From Marinovum sp048263515 (lineage in GTDB: Bacteria > Pseudomonadota > Alphaproteobacteria > Rhodobacterales > Rhodobacteraceae): DNA of 64,000 nucleotides. The stretch lies in the NCBI RefSeq assembly GCF_048263515.1, contig NZ_JBLXEC010000005.1, positions 124,001-188,000 on the forward strand. Reading direction: 5' to 3'. This document shows, piece after piece, positions 39,369 to 48,955 of this stretch. Under the pieces are notes generated by a model. The model made no database searches. It was not told the DNA's origin and saw only the letters and a list, made by a program, of their open reading frames with translations. The position numbers were made by a program, and so were the translations under genes. The stretch's first letter is position 1. The number at the start of each line of letters is the position of its first letter.

Positions 39369-39498
39369 ACCTTGGATCGCGGCAGGGCGGCGGGGGTGAA
39401 AATAGATCTGGTTGGGTGATGCAAGTTCTCCTGTGCGCACTATTGTGTGGGGGGAGCGGCCAAAGGTGCCGTGAGATTCAGACAGACGGAGAATGTTC

Positions 39499-39924
39499 AT
39501 GATCAAGAAATCCGGTTCCGCCAACTGGAAAGGTGGCCTCAAGGACGGCAGCGGCACGGTCTCGACCGAGTCGGGTGTGCTCGACAAGGTCAACTACGGA
39601 TTCAACAAGCGCTTCGAAGGCGAAAAGGGCAGCAACCCCGAAGAGCTGATCGCCGCGGCGCATGCCAGCTGCTATTCGATGGCGCTGTCGATGATCCTGG
39701 GCGAGGCCGGCTTAACCGCCGATGACATCTCGACCAAGGCGACGGTGTCGCTGGAGCAGAAGGACGGCGGTTTCGCGGTGACCAAGTCGCATCTGGTGCT
39801 CGAGGCCAAGGTGCCGGGCGCCAGCGAGGAGGACTTCATGAAGGCAGCACAGACCGCCAAGGAAGGCTGCCCGATCTCCAAGCTGCTGAACGCCGAGATC
39901 ACCCTGGACGCGAAGCTGGTCTGA
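39499..39924 (+). CDS. OsmC-family peroxiredoxin
   Basis: OsmC-type proteins reduce organic hydroperoxides with a reactive cysteine pair. This one has 141 residues. The peroxidatic Cys is in AAAHASCYSMALSMIL (near residue 55) and the resolving Cys in KEGCPISKLLNAEI (near 121). Two ATGs are in frame; 39499 is chosen because GGAG lies seven bases upstream, while 39493 would have almost no spacing. It forms a single-gene unit with an intrinsic terminator. Confidence 0.92.
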   Translation: MIKKSGSANWKGGLKDGSGTVSTESGVLDKVNYGFNKRFEGEKGSNPEELIAAAHASCYSMALSMILGEAGLTADDISTKATVSLEQKDGGFAVTKSHLVLEAKVPGASEEDFMKAAQTAKEGCPISKLLNAEITLDAKLV

Positions 39925-39950
39925 GGCTCAAGACCTGCGCAAATGAAGAA

Positions 39951-39977
39951 GGCGGGGGTTGGACCCCCGCCTTTTTT
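39951..39977 (+). terminator. Intrinsic terminator of osmC
   Basis: GGCGGGGGT-tgg-ACCCCCGCC followed by TTTTTT. Perfect 9-bp stem. It lies between convergent genes and may also stop the leftward DEAD-box transcript, though the reverse side has only a short pyrimidine tail. Confidence 0.93.
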
Positions 39978-39979
39978 CG

Positions 39980-41485
39980 TCAGCTGGCGCGGCGCTCGTC
40001 GAAGCTGAGCGCGATGAACTGGGGCATGTGATCGCCCATGCCCACCACCTTGTTGCTGTCACCACCGGAGCGGCCTCGGCCACCGCGGCTGCGCGAGGAT
40101 TTCTCCTGCGGCTTGCTCTCGGTGCCTTCCGTGCGCTCGGGGCGTTCCGGACGTTCAGCCCGTTCCGGACGCTCGGCGCGCTCTGGACGCTCCTGTTGCT
40201 CGGGCACGGTGTCCTTGCGCTCGGACCGGGTGCTGCGGCCGCGGCGTGCGGGCTTGGGCGCACTTTCGGCTGCGGCTTCGGGGGCTTCGGCCGCGGGCGC
40301 CTCTTCAGCCTTGGCTGCGGCCGGCTTTTCCTCGGGCTTGAGCGGGTTCTCGACGCGCGGGATCTCTTTCTGCAAGAGCTTCTCGATGGCGTCGAAGTTC
40401 TTTTCGTCCTTCGGAACGCAGATCATCAGCGCCTTGCCGTCGCGTCCGGCGCGGCCGGTGCGGCCGATGCGGTGCACGTAATCCTCGGCGTGGCTGGGCA
40501 CGTCGAAGTTGAACACATGGCTCACCGAGGGCACGTCGAGGCCGCGGGCGGCGACGTCAGAGGCCACGAGGATCCGCAGCTCGTTGTTGCGGAAGGAATC
40601 GAGCGTCCGGGTGCGCTGCGACTGGTCGAGGTCACCGTGGATCGGGGCCGCGTCCATGCCGTATTTCTTCAGCGATTTTGCGGTGATATCCACGTCGGTC
40701 TTGCGGTTGCAGAAGACGATGGCGTTGGTGCATTTCTCGCCCTCGGCCTCGATCAGCGCGCGCAGGACCTTGCGTTTCTCGCTGCCCTCGCGGTCGCGGC
40801 GCGAAGCCTTGAACATCACCACGCCCTGTTCGATCGTTTCCGATGCGGTGGCCTGGCGGGCCACTTCGATACGCTCGGGGTTCGACAGGAAGGTGTTGGT
40901 GATCCGCTCGATCTCGGGCGCCATGGTGGCCGAGAAGAACAGCGTCTGACGGGTGAAGGGCGTCAGCGAGAAGATGCGCTCGATGTCGGGGATGAAGCCC
41001 ATGTCGAGCATGCGGTCGGCTTCGTCCACCACCATGACCTGCACGCCGGTCAGCAGCAGCTTGCCGCGTTCGAAATGGTCGAGCAGCCGGCCGGGCGTGG
41101 CGATCAGAACGTCGACGCCCTTGTCGATCAGCAGGTCCTGCTCCTTGAACGAGACGCCGCCGATCAGCAGCGCTTTGGTCAGCTTCACGTGCTTGGCATA
41201 GGTGTCGAAGTTCTCGGCCACCTGGGCGGCCAGTTCGCGCGTCGGGCAGAGCACGAGGCTGCGCGGCATCCGCGCCCGGGCGCGACCACGTGCCAGCATG
41301 TGGATCATCGGCAGGGTGAAGCTTGCGGTCTTGCCGGTGCCGGTCTGGGCGATGCCCAGAACATCACGGCCCTGCAGCGCCGCCGGAATGGCGCCCGCCT
41401 GAATCGGCGTGGGCGTCTCGTAGCCGGCTTCTTCCACGGCCTTGAGAACTTTGGGGTTCAGATCGAGATCAGAAAATTTCGTCAT
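39980..41485 (-). CDS. DEAD-box RNA helicase, RhlE-like
   Basis: This ATP-dependent RNA helicase has 501 residues. The motifs occur in order: Q motif near residue 27 (PTPIQAGAIP), AQTGTGKTASF (Walker A), PTRELAAQV, TPGRLLDHF, DEADRMLDMGF, FSATMAPEI, ATDVAAR-type SDVAARGLDVP, HRIGRTGRAGRDG. The C-terminal ~130 residues are low complexity and charged, with repeats of PERAER/ERPE and a final Arg/Gly/Ser part, typical RNA-contact tails. The start is taken at 41485 (MTKFSDLDL), not 41521. A long structured leader precedes it. Confidence 0.92.
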   Translation of the reverse strand: MTKFSDLDLNPKVLKAVEEAGYETPTPIQAGAIPAALQGRDVLGIAQTGTGKTASFTLPMIHMLARGRARARMPRSLVLCPTRELAAQVAENFDTYAKHVKLTKALLIGGVSFKEQDLLIDKGVDVLIATPGRLLDHFERGKLLLTGVQVMVVDEADRMLDMGFIPDIERIFSLTPFTRQTLFFSATMAPEIERITNTFLSNPERIEVARQATASETIEQGVVMFKASRRDREGSEKRKVLRALIEAEGEKCTNAIVFCNRKTDVDITAKSLKKYGMDAAPIHGDLDQSQRTRTLDSFRNNELRILVASDVAARGLDVPSVSHVFNFDVPSHAEDYVHRIGRTGRAGRDGKALMICVPKDEKNFDAIEKLLQKEIPRVENPLKPEEKPAAAKAEEAPAAEAPEAAAESAPKPARRGRSTRSERKDTVPEQQERPERAERPERAERPERPERTEGTESKPQEKSSRSRGGRGRSGGDSNKVVGMGDHMPQFIALSFDERRAS

Positions 41486-41557
41486 GTGTGTCCGTTGTTT
41501 ACGGACACCTCTGGCCCGCACGTATTTTGGGAGAGGCCCGTATGGCCCTGCGTTTTC

Positions 41558-41616
41558 GCAGCATGATCCCCGCGCGGGCTTCTAACCCGCAAAGCCTTCG
41601 CGGTCAATCATGCTGC
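41558..41616 (-). promoter_or_regulatory. Structured leader upstream of the RhlE-like helicase
   Basis: GCAGCATGAT (41558-41567) pairs perfectly with ATCATGCTGC (41607-41616), enclosing a second hairpin GCGGG-cttctaa-CCCGC (41574-41590). It lies 73-131 bases before the helicase start, so it should be in its 5' untranslated RNA. Cold-shock helicase genes often have such leaders. A further inverted repeat CTGAATCG/CGATTCAG brackets 41638-41686 and may end the upstream glycosyltransferase transcript. Confidence 0.5.
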
Positions 41617-41692
41617 AATGCAGCGTAAACAATGACCCTGAATCGGGCGGTTTGTCGCTATTTCAGAACAGATAAGGGCGATTCAGGCGGGT

Positions 41693-42637
41693 TCAAGCCC
41701 CAGGGAACTGCGCCCGTCGCGCGGCATCCAATGCAAGATCGTGGCGTCTGAGCAACCCTTCTCCCGCCAGACGGTCGCAAACCGCCTCGGATGCAACGCA
41801 GATCTCGTCGTAGAAGCGGCGCAGACCGGCCTCGCCCTCTTGGGATTCGATGCTGGTGAAGAGGTCATGCAGGCTCAGCCCGCCGGCCTGTCGGTTGACC
41901 TGCGGCTTCAGCTCGGCCCGGTAGGAACCCTTGTGCATCCGGTAGCGATAGCTCTTTTGCCAATCCTCCCAGCTTTGCGCATGCATGTGGCAGAGCTCGG
42001 TCTCGGTCAGCGCCACTTCGCCAGGGTTCTGGGTGCCGTCGACCTCGATATTGTGGATTTTGGCGCGCAGCCCGGCGACGCCGGTGCGGTAGAAGAGCTT
42101 GCCTGCCACATGGCTGAGAAAGCCGCCGCTGAGATATCGGCCATAGGTGGGAAATACCGTCTCGGCGGCGCGCTGGCGGGCATCGGCGGCGAGGTGGAAG
42201 ACCTTGAAAGTGGTCTCGGGGCGGATGTCGCCTGGGGCGGGGGCCAGCGCCTCGATCGGGCGGACCCGGGCGCAGAGGCAGCTTTGCGGCAGATCAGCCA
42301 GTTGCGCGTCGATCGGGCGCTCGGGCCAGAGGAATTCGTCGACGTCGATATGCGCCAGCCAGTCGACCTCGACCTTGCGGTTGTAGGCGTGGCGGGCGTT
42401 GAGGAACTGGCGCGACTGGTGTTTTTCGGGCCGGCCCCGGCGCTTGGCCCACCAGCTGTCGTCGCAGGCCACCACCTTGATGCGGGGATGCGCCTTGAGC
42501 CGGTCGAACACCGCCTGGTCCGGCGCATCGAGGTAGATGTAGAGCCGATGCGCCCCACGTTCGAGGTGGTAGGCGGCGAAGTTCAGAATGTCGCGTTCTG
42601 GCGCCTTGATGGTCGAGACGATGCCCCAGCGGGTCAT
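41693..42637 (-). CDS. Glycosyltransferase family 2-like protein (short paralogue)
   Basis: This 314-residue protein has a GT-A type N-terminus without signal peptide: MTRWGIVSTIKAPERDILNF, YIYLDAPDQAVFDRL, WLAHIDVDEFLWPER with the metal-binding D-x-D near residue 98, and GFLSHVAGKLFYRTG. It resembles the Glyco_tranf_2_4 group that acts on cell-surface glycans; donor and acceptor are unknown. It is paralogous to the C-terminal half of the neighbouring gene, and its ATG overlaps that gene's stop by four bases. Confidence 0.8.
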   Translation of the reverse strand: MTRWGIVSTIKAPERDILNFAAYHLERGAHRLYIYLDAPDQAVFDRLKAHPRIKVVACDDSWWAKRRGRPEKHQSRQFLNARHAYNRKVEVDWLAHIDVDEFLWPERPIDAQLADLPQSCLCARVRPIEALAPAPGDIRPETTFKVFHLAADARQRAAETVFPTYGRYLSGGFLSHVAGKLFYRTGVAGLRAKIHNIEVDGTQNPGEVALTETELCHMHAQSWEDWQKSYRYRMHKGSYRAELKPQVNRQAGGLSLHDLFTSIESQEGEAGLRRFYDEICVASEAVCDRLAGEGLLRRHDLALDAARRAQFPGA

Positions 42638-44436
42638 GCGGCGCCGGCCTCGCTGGTCTCACTCCGGGTTTCGCGGGGGCCGAAGACCGCGCGCACCTCG
42701 GCGTCGAGGTCAAGCGCATGGGTGATCAGCATGTCATGGCGCGCCAGCCGCTCGCGCAGCTCGGGGTTGTCGGTGCAGACCTCGTCGAAGAAGTGCCGCA
42801 AGCCGTCCTCGCCCTCGGTGTCGAGCACGAAATCCAGCACGTCGCCCAGCCGCATGGCATCGTCATCCTCGGGCTTGCGATAGGAGCCGCGGGTCAGGCG
42901 GAACATCACCCTCTCGCGGAAATGCTCGAAACTCGCGGCGTGGAAATGCGCCAGTTTCATCCGCGGCAACTCGGCCTCGTTGCCCACCGCCGAACCGTCG
43001 AGCCGCAGCCCATGGATGCCGAGGCGCACATCGGCCAGGCGGGTGCGGGCAAAGACCTTGCCGCTGGTGTGGCTGATGAAGCCGCCGGTCAGGTAGCTGC
43101 CGTAGTTCGGGTAGATCTCGTTCAGCACGGCGCGTTTCTCGCCCGCCTGACGGTGAGTGTTCTTGAAGTGCTGCGGCGGGCCGTCGGTGGGGGCCAGCAG
43201 CTCGACCGGGCGCACCCGGGCCTGGGCGCAATCTTCGGGCACGAAGCGCAGGCCCCGGGCGACCTCGATTTCCGGCAGCAGGAATTCGTCGGTGTCGAAA
43301 TGGCCGATGAAATCGAGCTCGCTGGCGCGGTAGGCCTGTGTCGCGTTATGCGCCTGGCGCAGCTGGTGCGCCTCGGGGCGGGGCTTGCCGGCGGTCTGCC
43401 AGAAGGCATCGTCGCAGGTGATCACCTCGACGCTGTCATGTCCGGCGAAAAAGGCATCGACCTCGGGTGCCGGGCTGTCGAGGTAGAGGGTGATGCGATT
43501 TGCGCCAAGGCTCAGATAATGCGCGGCAAAGCGCTGGATGTCGGCCAGCGGCGCATGGGTGGTGCAGACCACGCCCCAGCTGGGCAGGGGGCCGCGCCGG
43601 GGCGGCACATAAGTGACCGGTGCGGTGACCTTCGGCGCGCCGGGGGCATCGCCCTCGGAGGCCTTGGCGGCATCGCGGCGCTCCTTGCGCTTGCGCATGA
43701 CGCGCAGCCGGCGAAAGACGGTGCGCGGATCGTGGATCAGCAGGTCGAGCAGGTGATGCGCCAGCGGCCGCAGCACCGCGTCCTCGCCGGAATCGACCCA
43801 GAGCCGGCCCAGCATGTTCACGTCGAGCCCGCCGGCGGGCAGGTGAAAGGCGTCCATTTCCAGCGGCAGCGGCCCGCGATTCTTGCCCTTCAGCGCAAAA
43901 GGCCGGTCGGCGGCGAGGCCGGAATAGCGCCGCTCGCTCTCGTAGAGCTTCATCATGCCGAAGAGCACGGTCATCGCCTGGCCGATGCGGCGCTGCACTT
44001 CGGTCTCGCCGTGATCGCCGAATGTGGTGAGTGCCGAGACCAGCCAGCGCGGATCAAGCTGCGCCAGCAGGTGTTCATGCTCCTCGGCCCAGAGCCGGCG
44101 GAAGAGAGCGGCGGTCTGCGGCGGCTGGTCGGATTTGCGAAGATGCGCGATCAACAGGCCGTGCAGCGCGCAGAGTTCCGAGGTGCCGGCCAGTTCCTCG
44201 CGGATCTCCAAGAGCTTGCGGCGGTTCGAGGAACGCACCGGCGCGGCGCGCAGCGGATCCTCGGCCGGGGTGGGGACGGTCTGCGCCTTGAACGGCGCGA
44301 AATCGACCTCGAGCGGCGGCAGGCTCTCGTCCTGCGAGAAGGTCAGTGGCTCGCGGCGCGCCTCCATCTGTTCCAGAACCCCTTGGATTCCAGCGTCATA
44401 GGTCGGGGTTTGGCGGTCATTCGGCACATCACTCAT
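42634..44436 (-). CDS. Two-domain glycosyltransferase (long paralogue)
   Basis: This protein has 600 residues. Residues ~285-590 repeat the layout of the downstream protein: WGVVCTTHAPLADIQRFAAH, ITLYLDSPAPEVDAFF, FIGHFDTDEFLLPEIEV (D-x-D), GGFISHTSGKVFARTRL. The N-terminal ~280 residues (LLEIREELAGTSELCALHGL, RRLWAEEHEHLLAQLDPRWLV) are a separate helical domain that I do not recognise. The start is 44436 (MSDVPNDRQ), 12 codons inside the open frame. It is transcribed leftward with the short paralogue. Product and acceptor unknown. Confidence 0.78.
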   Translation of the reverse strand: MSDVPNDRQTPTYDAGIQGVLEQMEARREPLTFSQDESLPPLEVDFAPFKAQTVPTPAEDPLRAAPVRSSNRRKLLEIREELAGTSELCALHGLLIAHLRKSDQPPQTAALFRRLWAEEHEHLLAQLDPRWLVSALTTFGDHGETEVQRRIGQAMTVLFGMMKLYESERRYSGLAADRPFALKGKNRGPLPLEMDAFHLPAGGLDVNMLGRLWVDSGEDAVLRPLAHHLLDLLIHDPRTVFRRLRVMRKRKERRDAAKASEGDAPGAPKVTAPVTYVPPRRGPLPSWGVVCTTHAPLADIQRFAAHYLSLGANRITLYLDSPAPEVDAFFAGHDSVEVITCDDAFWQTAGKPRPEAHQLRQAHNATQAYRASELDFIGHFDTDEFLLPEIEVARGLRFVPEDCAQARVRPVELLAPTDGPPQHFKNTHRQAGEKRAVLNEIYPNYGSYLTGGFISHTSGKVFARTRLADVRLGIHGLRLDGSAVGNEAELPRMKLAHFHAASFEHFRERVMFRLTRGSYRKPEDDDAMRLGDVLDFVLDTEGEDGLRHFFDEVCTDNPELRERLARHDMLITHALDLDAEVRAVFGPRETRSETSEAGAA

Positions 44437-44502
44437 GCGGAAGATACTGCCGCTTTCACCGCGCCAAGGCAATTGCCGCCGGTGCGATTAGGCGGTGTTT
44501 TC

Positions 44503-44530
44503 ACGGGGGCTGTGCTCAGGGCGCCCCCGT
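44503..44530 (-). terminator. Hairpin after prfC
   Basis: ACGGGGGC and GCCCCCGT (8 bp) flank a 12-base loop 28-55 bases beyond the prfC stop. The tail on the minus strand is GAAAAC, so it is a transcript-stabilising hairpin or a factor-dependent end rather than a canonical terminator. Confidence 0.4.
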
Positions 44531-44557
44531 AAAGTTCATTGCCCGGCGGACGTCAGG

Positions 44558-46165
<1,608 letters not shown>

Positions 46166-46257
46166 GGCGCGCGTATAGAGCGTGGCCGGTCCCGGCGCAA
46201 TATGGCGCGAGACGCCCGGGCCGCGTGGTAACTTGTGACAAACGACAGGAGGGTGAC

Positions 46258-46509
46258 ATGCCGAACCCGAGCATCAAGGACGAAGAGACCTACCGGGCGT
46301 TGCGCGACGAGGGCCATTCCAAGGAAAAGGCGGCGCGGATCGCCAATGCCCAGGCGAGCGATGATCAGGCGCCCTCGAAGAAGGGCGGCAAGCAGCCGCC
46401 CTACGAGGAGTGGACGAAGGATGAGCTCTACGCGCGGGCGCAGGAGATCGGGATCGAGGGGCGCAGCGATATGACCAAGGACGAGCTGATCGCGGCACTG
46501 CGGGAGTGA
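46258..46509 (+). CDS. Small Rho_N/SAP-like protein (DUF7218-like)
   Basis: This 83-residue soluble protein has an N-terminal half SIKDEETYRALRDEGHSKEK followed by AARIANAQA, a helical motif seen in small proteobacterial proteins (DUF7218-like). A C-terminal Rho_N/SAP-like helix-loop-helix (WTKDELYARAQEIGIEGRSD then MTKDELIAALRE) is the sort of domain that binds nucleic acid. ATG 46258 follows AGGAGGG; the frame extends upstream without conserved sequence. Function unknown. Confidence 0.72.
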   Translation: MPNPSIKDEETYRALRDEGHSKEKAARIANAQASDDQAPSKKGGKQPPYEEWTKDELYARAQEIGIEGRSDMTKDELIAALRE

Positions 46510-46515
46510 GCACAT

Positions 46516-46543
46516 CGCGCCCCAGGCTTGACCCGGGGCCTCC
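46516..46543 (+). repeat. Short palindromic repeat, CGCGCCCCGG type (copy 2)
   Basis: CGCGCCCCAGGCTTGACCC followed by GGGGCCTCC, 27 of 28 positions like the copy at 57691. It marks the left side of a gene-free block of two long repeats; an inverted copy closes the block at 46945. Confidence 0.7.
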
Positions 46544-46570
46544 TGTGCGGCCCTAGGGAAAGTGTGTCAG

Positions 46571-46760
46571 GCGCGTTAACAGCGGCCAAAGGCCGCCGCG
46601 CATCGCTGGGCCGCCCGCCGGCACGGCGATTTGGCTGACGCAAGCGCGTCGCTCTGATCTCTTCCGGATATGGCGGGGATAAAGTGCTGCCGAACTGGGG
46701 GTGGATCGCCGCACCGCGGCCCGACGATACGCGGCTCAACTCTCCGGTTCATCGCTCCCA
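46571..46760 (+). repeat. Intergenic long repeat, tandem unit C1
   Basis: First of two tandem units, 190 bp. It starts GCGCGTTAACAGCGGCC, has GGCCGCCGCGCATCGCTGGG, GATTTGGCTGACGCAAGCGCG and GGGGATAAAGTGCTGCCGAAC. It is related to units A/B but clearly diverged from them, and shares TCTTCCGGA-TGGCGGGGATAAA with the D units. The 477-bp gap 46510-46986 contains only these repeats. Confidence 0.82.
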
Positions 46761-46935
46761 GCGCGTCAACAGTGGCTGCAAGCCGCCGCGCATCGCCGGG
46801 CCGCCTCCACGGCACGGCGATTTGGCTGACGTAAGCGCGCCGATCTGATCTCTTCCGGACTTGCCGGGATAAAGTGCTACCGAACTGAAGGAGGGTCGCC
46901 GCACCGCGGTCCGGAGATGCGCGGCTTGGACGTGG
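46761..46935 (+). repeat. Intergenic long repeat, tandem unit C2
   Basis: Second unit, beginning GCGCGTCAACAGTGGCTGC exactly 190 bp after C1. It contains GGCTGACGTAAGCGCGCC and CGGGATAAAGTGCTACCGAAC. Confidence 0.82.
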
Positions 46936-46944
46936 GGCAGGCCG

Positions 46945-46972
46945 GGAGGCCCCGGATCAGGTCCGGGGCGGC
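46945..46972 (-). repeat. Short palindromic repeat, CGCGCCCCGG type (inverted copy 3)
   Basis: GGAGGCCCCGGATCAGG followed by TCCGGGGCGG is the reverse complement form of the element at 3749 and 46516. It ends 14 bp before the stop codon of the Hint-domain gene. Confidence 0.7.
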
Positions 46973-46986
46973 GCACCGCGAGGGAA

Positions 46987-47991
46987 CTACCGGGTCGAGG
47001 CCCGCCGCAGGAGCTCGGCGGCGTCAGGCCGGCAGGCCAGGCTCTCGCTCAGCTCGAAATCCGCCCGCAGCCGGCCGTCATGTGCCGGCAGGGCCGCGCT
47101 CAGCTTGCCGTCCAGCGCCGGTGGCAGCGCCGCGCGGGTGCGGGTGTCGACCAGCAGGGTCTCGGCGGCAATGCCCTCGGCGTAGATGATCTGGTGATCG
47201 TCGAACAACAGCTGGAAGTACTCGACGAACCCGCCCTCGACCCGGCGCACGCTGTCGCCGTTGATCAGGTGCCGCGCCTTAACCAGAAGCTCGGACCGGC
47301 CGGCGCCCATGCGATCGTGACGCTGGTAGACAAACAGCCGGTGGTCGGGGCTCACCAGCAGGTCGCCGGCGTTGTTGAGCGTGCCCGCCCGGATCAGGAT
47401 CGGGGCGCCTTCGCCGGTGGCGCGGGTGGTGGTCTGGCCGATCCAGCGCAAAGGCTGCGGCCCGTCATCGCGGGTCAGCACCATGTCGCCGGCGACCAGC
47501 TCTTCCACCGGCTTCTGCGCGCCGCTGGCCATGGTGATCATCGTGCCATGGGTGAAGGACACGCAGGCGACTTCGGCAAAGCGCCGCTCGGGCGTGGCGA
47601 AATCGAGGCCGATGATGCGGTAATCGGTCTTCGGGCGCAGCTGTCCCAGCGGCAGTCCATAGGTGCCGGCCGCCAGACCGGCCTCGTCGACCTCGACCAG
47701 AACGATCAGGTCGACGGTGTCGCCGTCATTGCCCATGAAGGTGATGCAGCCGTCGATATAGGTGTCGCGCCCGGCCTGGCCCAGCCGCGTGCCCTCGGCC
47801 AGTTGCAGCGTCCGTGGGCCGCTCTGGCGCACGCGCAGATCGCGCCGCAGGGCGGCTGGAGCGAGGTGATAGACGTCGTCATGCTGCAGATCGTCGCCAA
47901 AGCCCAGCTCATCGCCAAGGTTGGCGCCGTCCACGACCGTCAGGTCGCTGGCCGGATAGACTGAAAGCGTCTGCGATGTGCCGCGTGCCAT
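46987..47991 (-). CDS. Hint (hedgehog/intein-like) domain protein
   Basis: This protein has 334 residues. The N-terminal ~130 residues form a variable, acidic region. The Hint domain begins at about residue 135 with VACVSFTHGTMITMASGAQK, then VEELVAGDMVLTRDDGPQPL and RWIGQTT, and continues with LLVSPDHRLFVYQ (the His of the self-cleavage block) and ARHLINGDSVRRVEGG. Such Hint proteins are common in Rhodobacterales and often sit in secreted proteins; no signal peptide is visible. GGAG lies six bases before ATG 47991. Whether it self-processes cannot be told. Confidence 0.82.
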   Translation of the reverse strand: MARGTSQTLSVYPASDLTVVDGANLGDELGFGDDLQHDDVYHLAPAALRRDLRVRQSGPRTLQLAEGTRLGQAGRDTYIDGCITFMGNDGDTVDLIVLVEVDEAGLAAGTYGLPLGQLRPKTDYRIIGLDFATPERRFAEVACVSFTHGTMITMASGAQKPVEELVAGDMVLTRDDGPQPLRWIGQTTTRATGEGAPILIRAGTLNNAGDLLVSPDHRLFVYQRHDRMGAGRSELLVKARHLINGDSVRRVEGGFVEYFQLLFDDHQIIYAEGIAAETLLVDTRTRAALPPALDGKLSAALPAHDGRLRADFELSESLACRPDAAELLRRASTR

Positions 47992-48078
47992 GGCGTACTC
48001 CGAACGCCCCCGGGGGGGGCGGAATTTCCTCTTGCTGGGGCGTATACTCTGCGCCGAATGTGGCACCACTTGGAAAAC

Positions 48079-48098
48079 GGCCGGGCGATTTCCCGGCC
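48079..48098. other. Hairpin in the divergent Hint/SDR intergenic region
   Basis: GGCCGGG-cgattt-CCCGGCC, perfect 7-bp stem in the 184-bp gap between divergent genes. It may be in an untranslated leader of the Hint gene or a regulator site. Confidence 0.35.
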
Positions 48099-48120
48099 AT
48101 CCGCCTGCGGGCGCCCGTGA

Positions 48121-48149
48121 TTGACAACAATAGGGCAAAGCGCGACAGA
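48121..48149 (+). promoter_or_regulatory. Possible promoter of the SDR gene
   Basis: TTGACA (48121-48126) is a perfect -35 hexamer, with GACAGA 17 bp downstream as a poor -10. The start codon follows 26 bp later behind ACACGGAGA. Confidence 0.35.
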
Positions 48150-48175
48150 AGCGAAGAACAACACGGAGATATCTG

Positions 48176-48955
48176 ATGGATTTGGGAATTGCCGGCAAAC
48201 GTGCGGTGGTCTGCGCCGCCTCCAAGGGTCTGGGTCGGGGCTGCGCCATGGCGTTGGCCGAGGCGGGGGTGAACCTCGTGATCAACGCCCGCGGCGCCGA
48301 GGCGCTGGAAGCGACCGCCCAGGCGATCCGTGACGCCCATGGCGTCGAGGTCACTGCCGTGGCGGGCGACATCACCACCGAGGAAGGCCGTGCCAAGGTT
48401 CTGGAAGCGGCGGGCGAGGCCGACATCCTGGTCAACAACGCCGGTGGCCCGCCGCCGGGCATGTGGCAGGACTGGGGCCGCGAGGATTTCATCAAGGCGC
48501 TCGATGCCAACATGCTGGCGCCGATCGCGATGATCCAGGCGCTGGTGCCCGGGATGATGGACCGCGGCTGGGGCAGGGTGGTCAACATCACCTCGCAATC
48601 GGTCAAGGCACCGATCCCGGTGCTGGGCCTGTCGAACTCGGCCCGCGCCGGCCTTACCGGTTTTGTCGCCGGCACCTCGCGTCAGGTTGCCGGCAGCGGC
48701 GTCTCGATCAACAACCTGCTGCCCGGCATCCATTCCACCGACCGCGCGATTTCGCTCGATGAAGGCCTGTCCAAGCAGCAGGGCATCACCCCCGAGGAAG
48801 CCAAGGTACAGCGCTGCAAGACCATTCCCGCTGGCCGCTACGGCACCGCCGAGGAATTCGGCGCGACCTGCGCGTTCCTCTGCTCGCAGCACGCCGGCTT
48901 CATCGTCGGCCAGAACCTGCTGCTCGACGGCGGCGGGGTGAATTCGACGCTGTGA
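48176..48955 (+). CDS. SDR-family oxidoreductase, atypical active site
   Basis: This Rossmann-fold protein has 259 residues. The cofactor loop is VVCAASKGLGRGCAMALAEAG, with Ser-Lys-Gly-Leu-Gly in place of the usual Ser-Arg-Gly-x-Gly, and NNAGGPPPGMWQDWG follows. The catalytic Ser of NITSQS is present, but where Tyr-x-x-x-Lys is expected the sequence reads VLGLSNSARAGLTGFVAG, so Tyr and Lys are missing. It may be a divergent reductase or a binding protein. The next gene starts at GTG inside its stop (GTGA). Confidence 0.8.
   Translation: MDLGIAGKRAVVCAASKGLGRGCAMALAEAGVNLVINARGAEALEATAQAIRDAHGVEVTAVAGDITTEEGRAKVLEAAGEADILVNNAGGPPPGMWQDWGREDFIKALDANMLAPIAMIQALVPGMMDRGWGRVVNITSQSVKAPIPVLGLSNSARAGLTGFVAGTSRQVAGSGVSINNLLPGIHSTDRAISLDEGLSKQQGITPEEAKVQRCKTIPAGRYGTAEEFGATCAFLCSQHAGFIVGQNLLLDGGGVNSTL

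Larger units (their letters stand above)
39043..39498. other. Gene-free intergenic region between rnj and osmC
   Basis: No gene is credible in these 456 bp. It is packed with hairpins and repeats: the rnj terminator-like hairpin, GCGGGC-tgc-GCCCGC near 39111-39125, a diverged copy of the long intergenic repeat (39160-39238), a hairpin GGGGGGC-ttt-GCCCCCC (39310-39326) that can also pair with CCTCCCCCC further on, and the GTATTT/AAGAAG motif. The osmC promoter probably lies at about 39395-39455, where base composition becomes more AT-rich. Confidence 0.6.

Noticed and set aside
46516..46972. Block C as a true insertion sequence
   Set aside because: No transposase frame and the bracketing repeats are themselves palindromes, so no proof of a mobile element.
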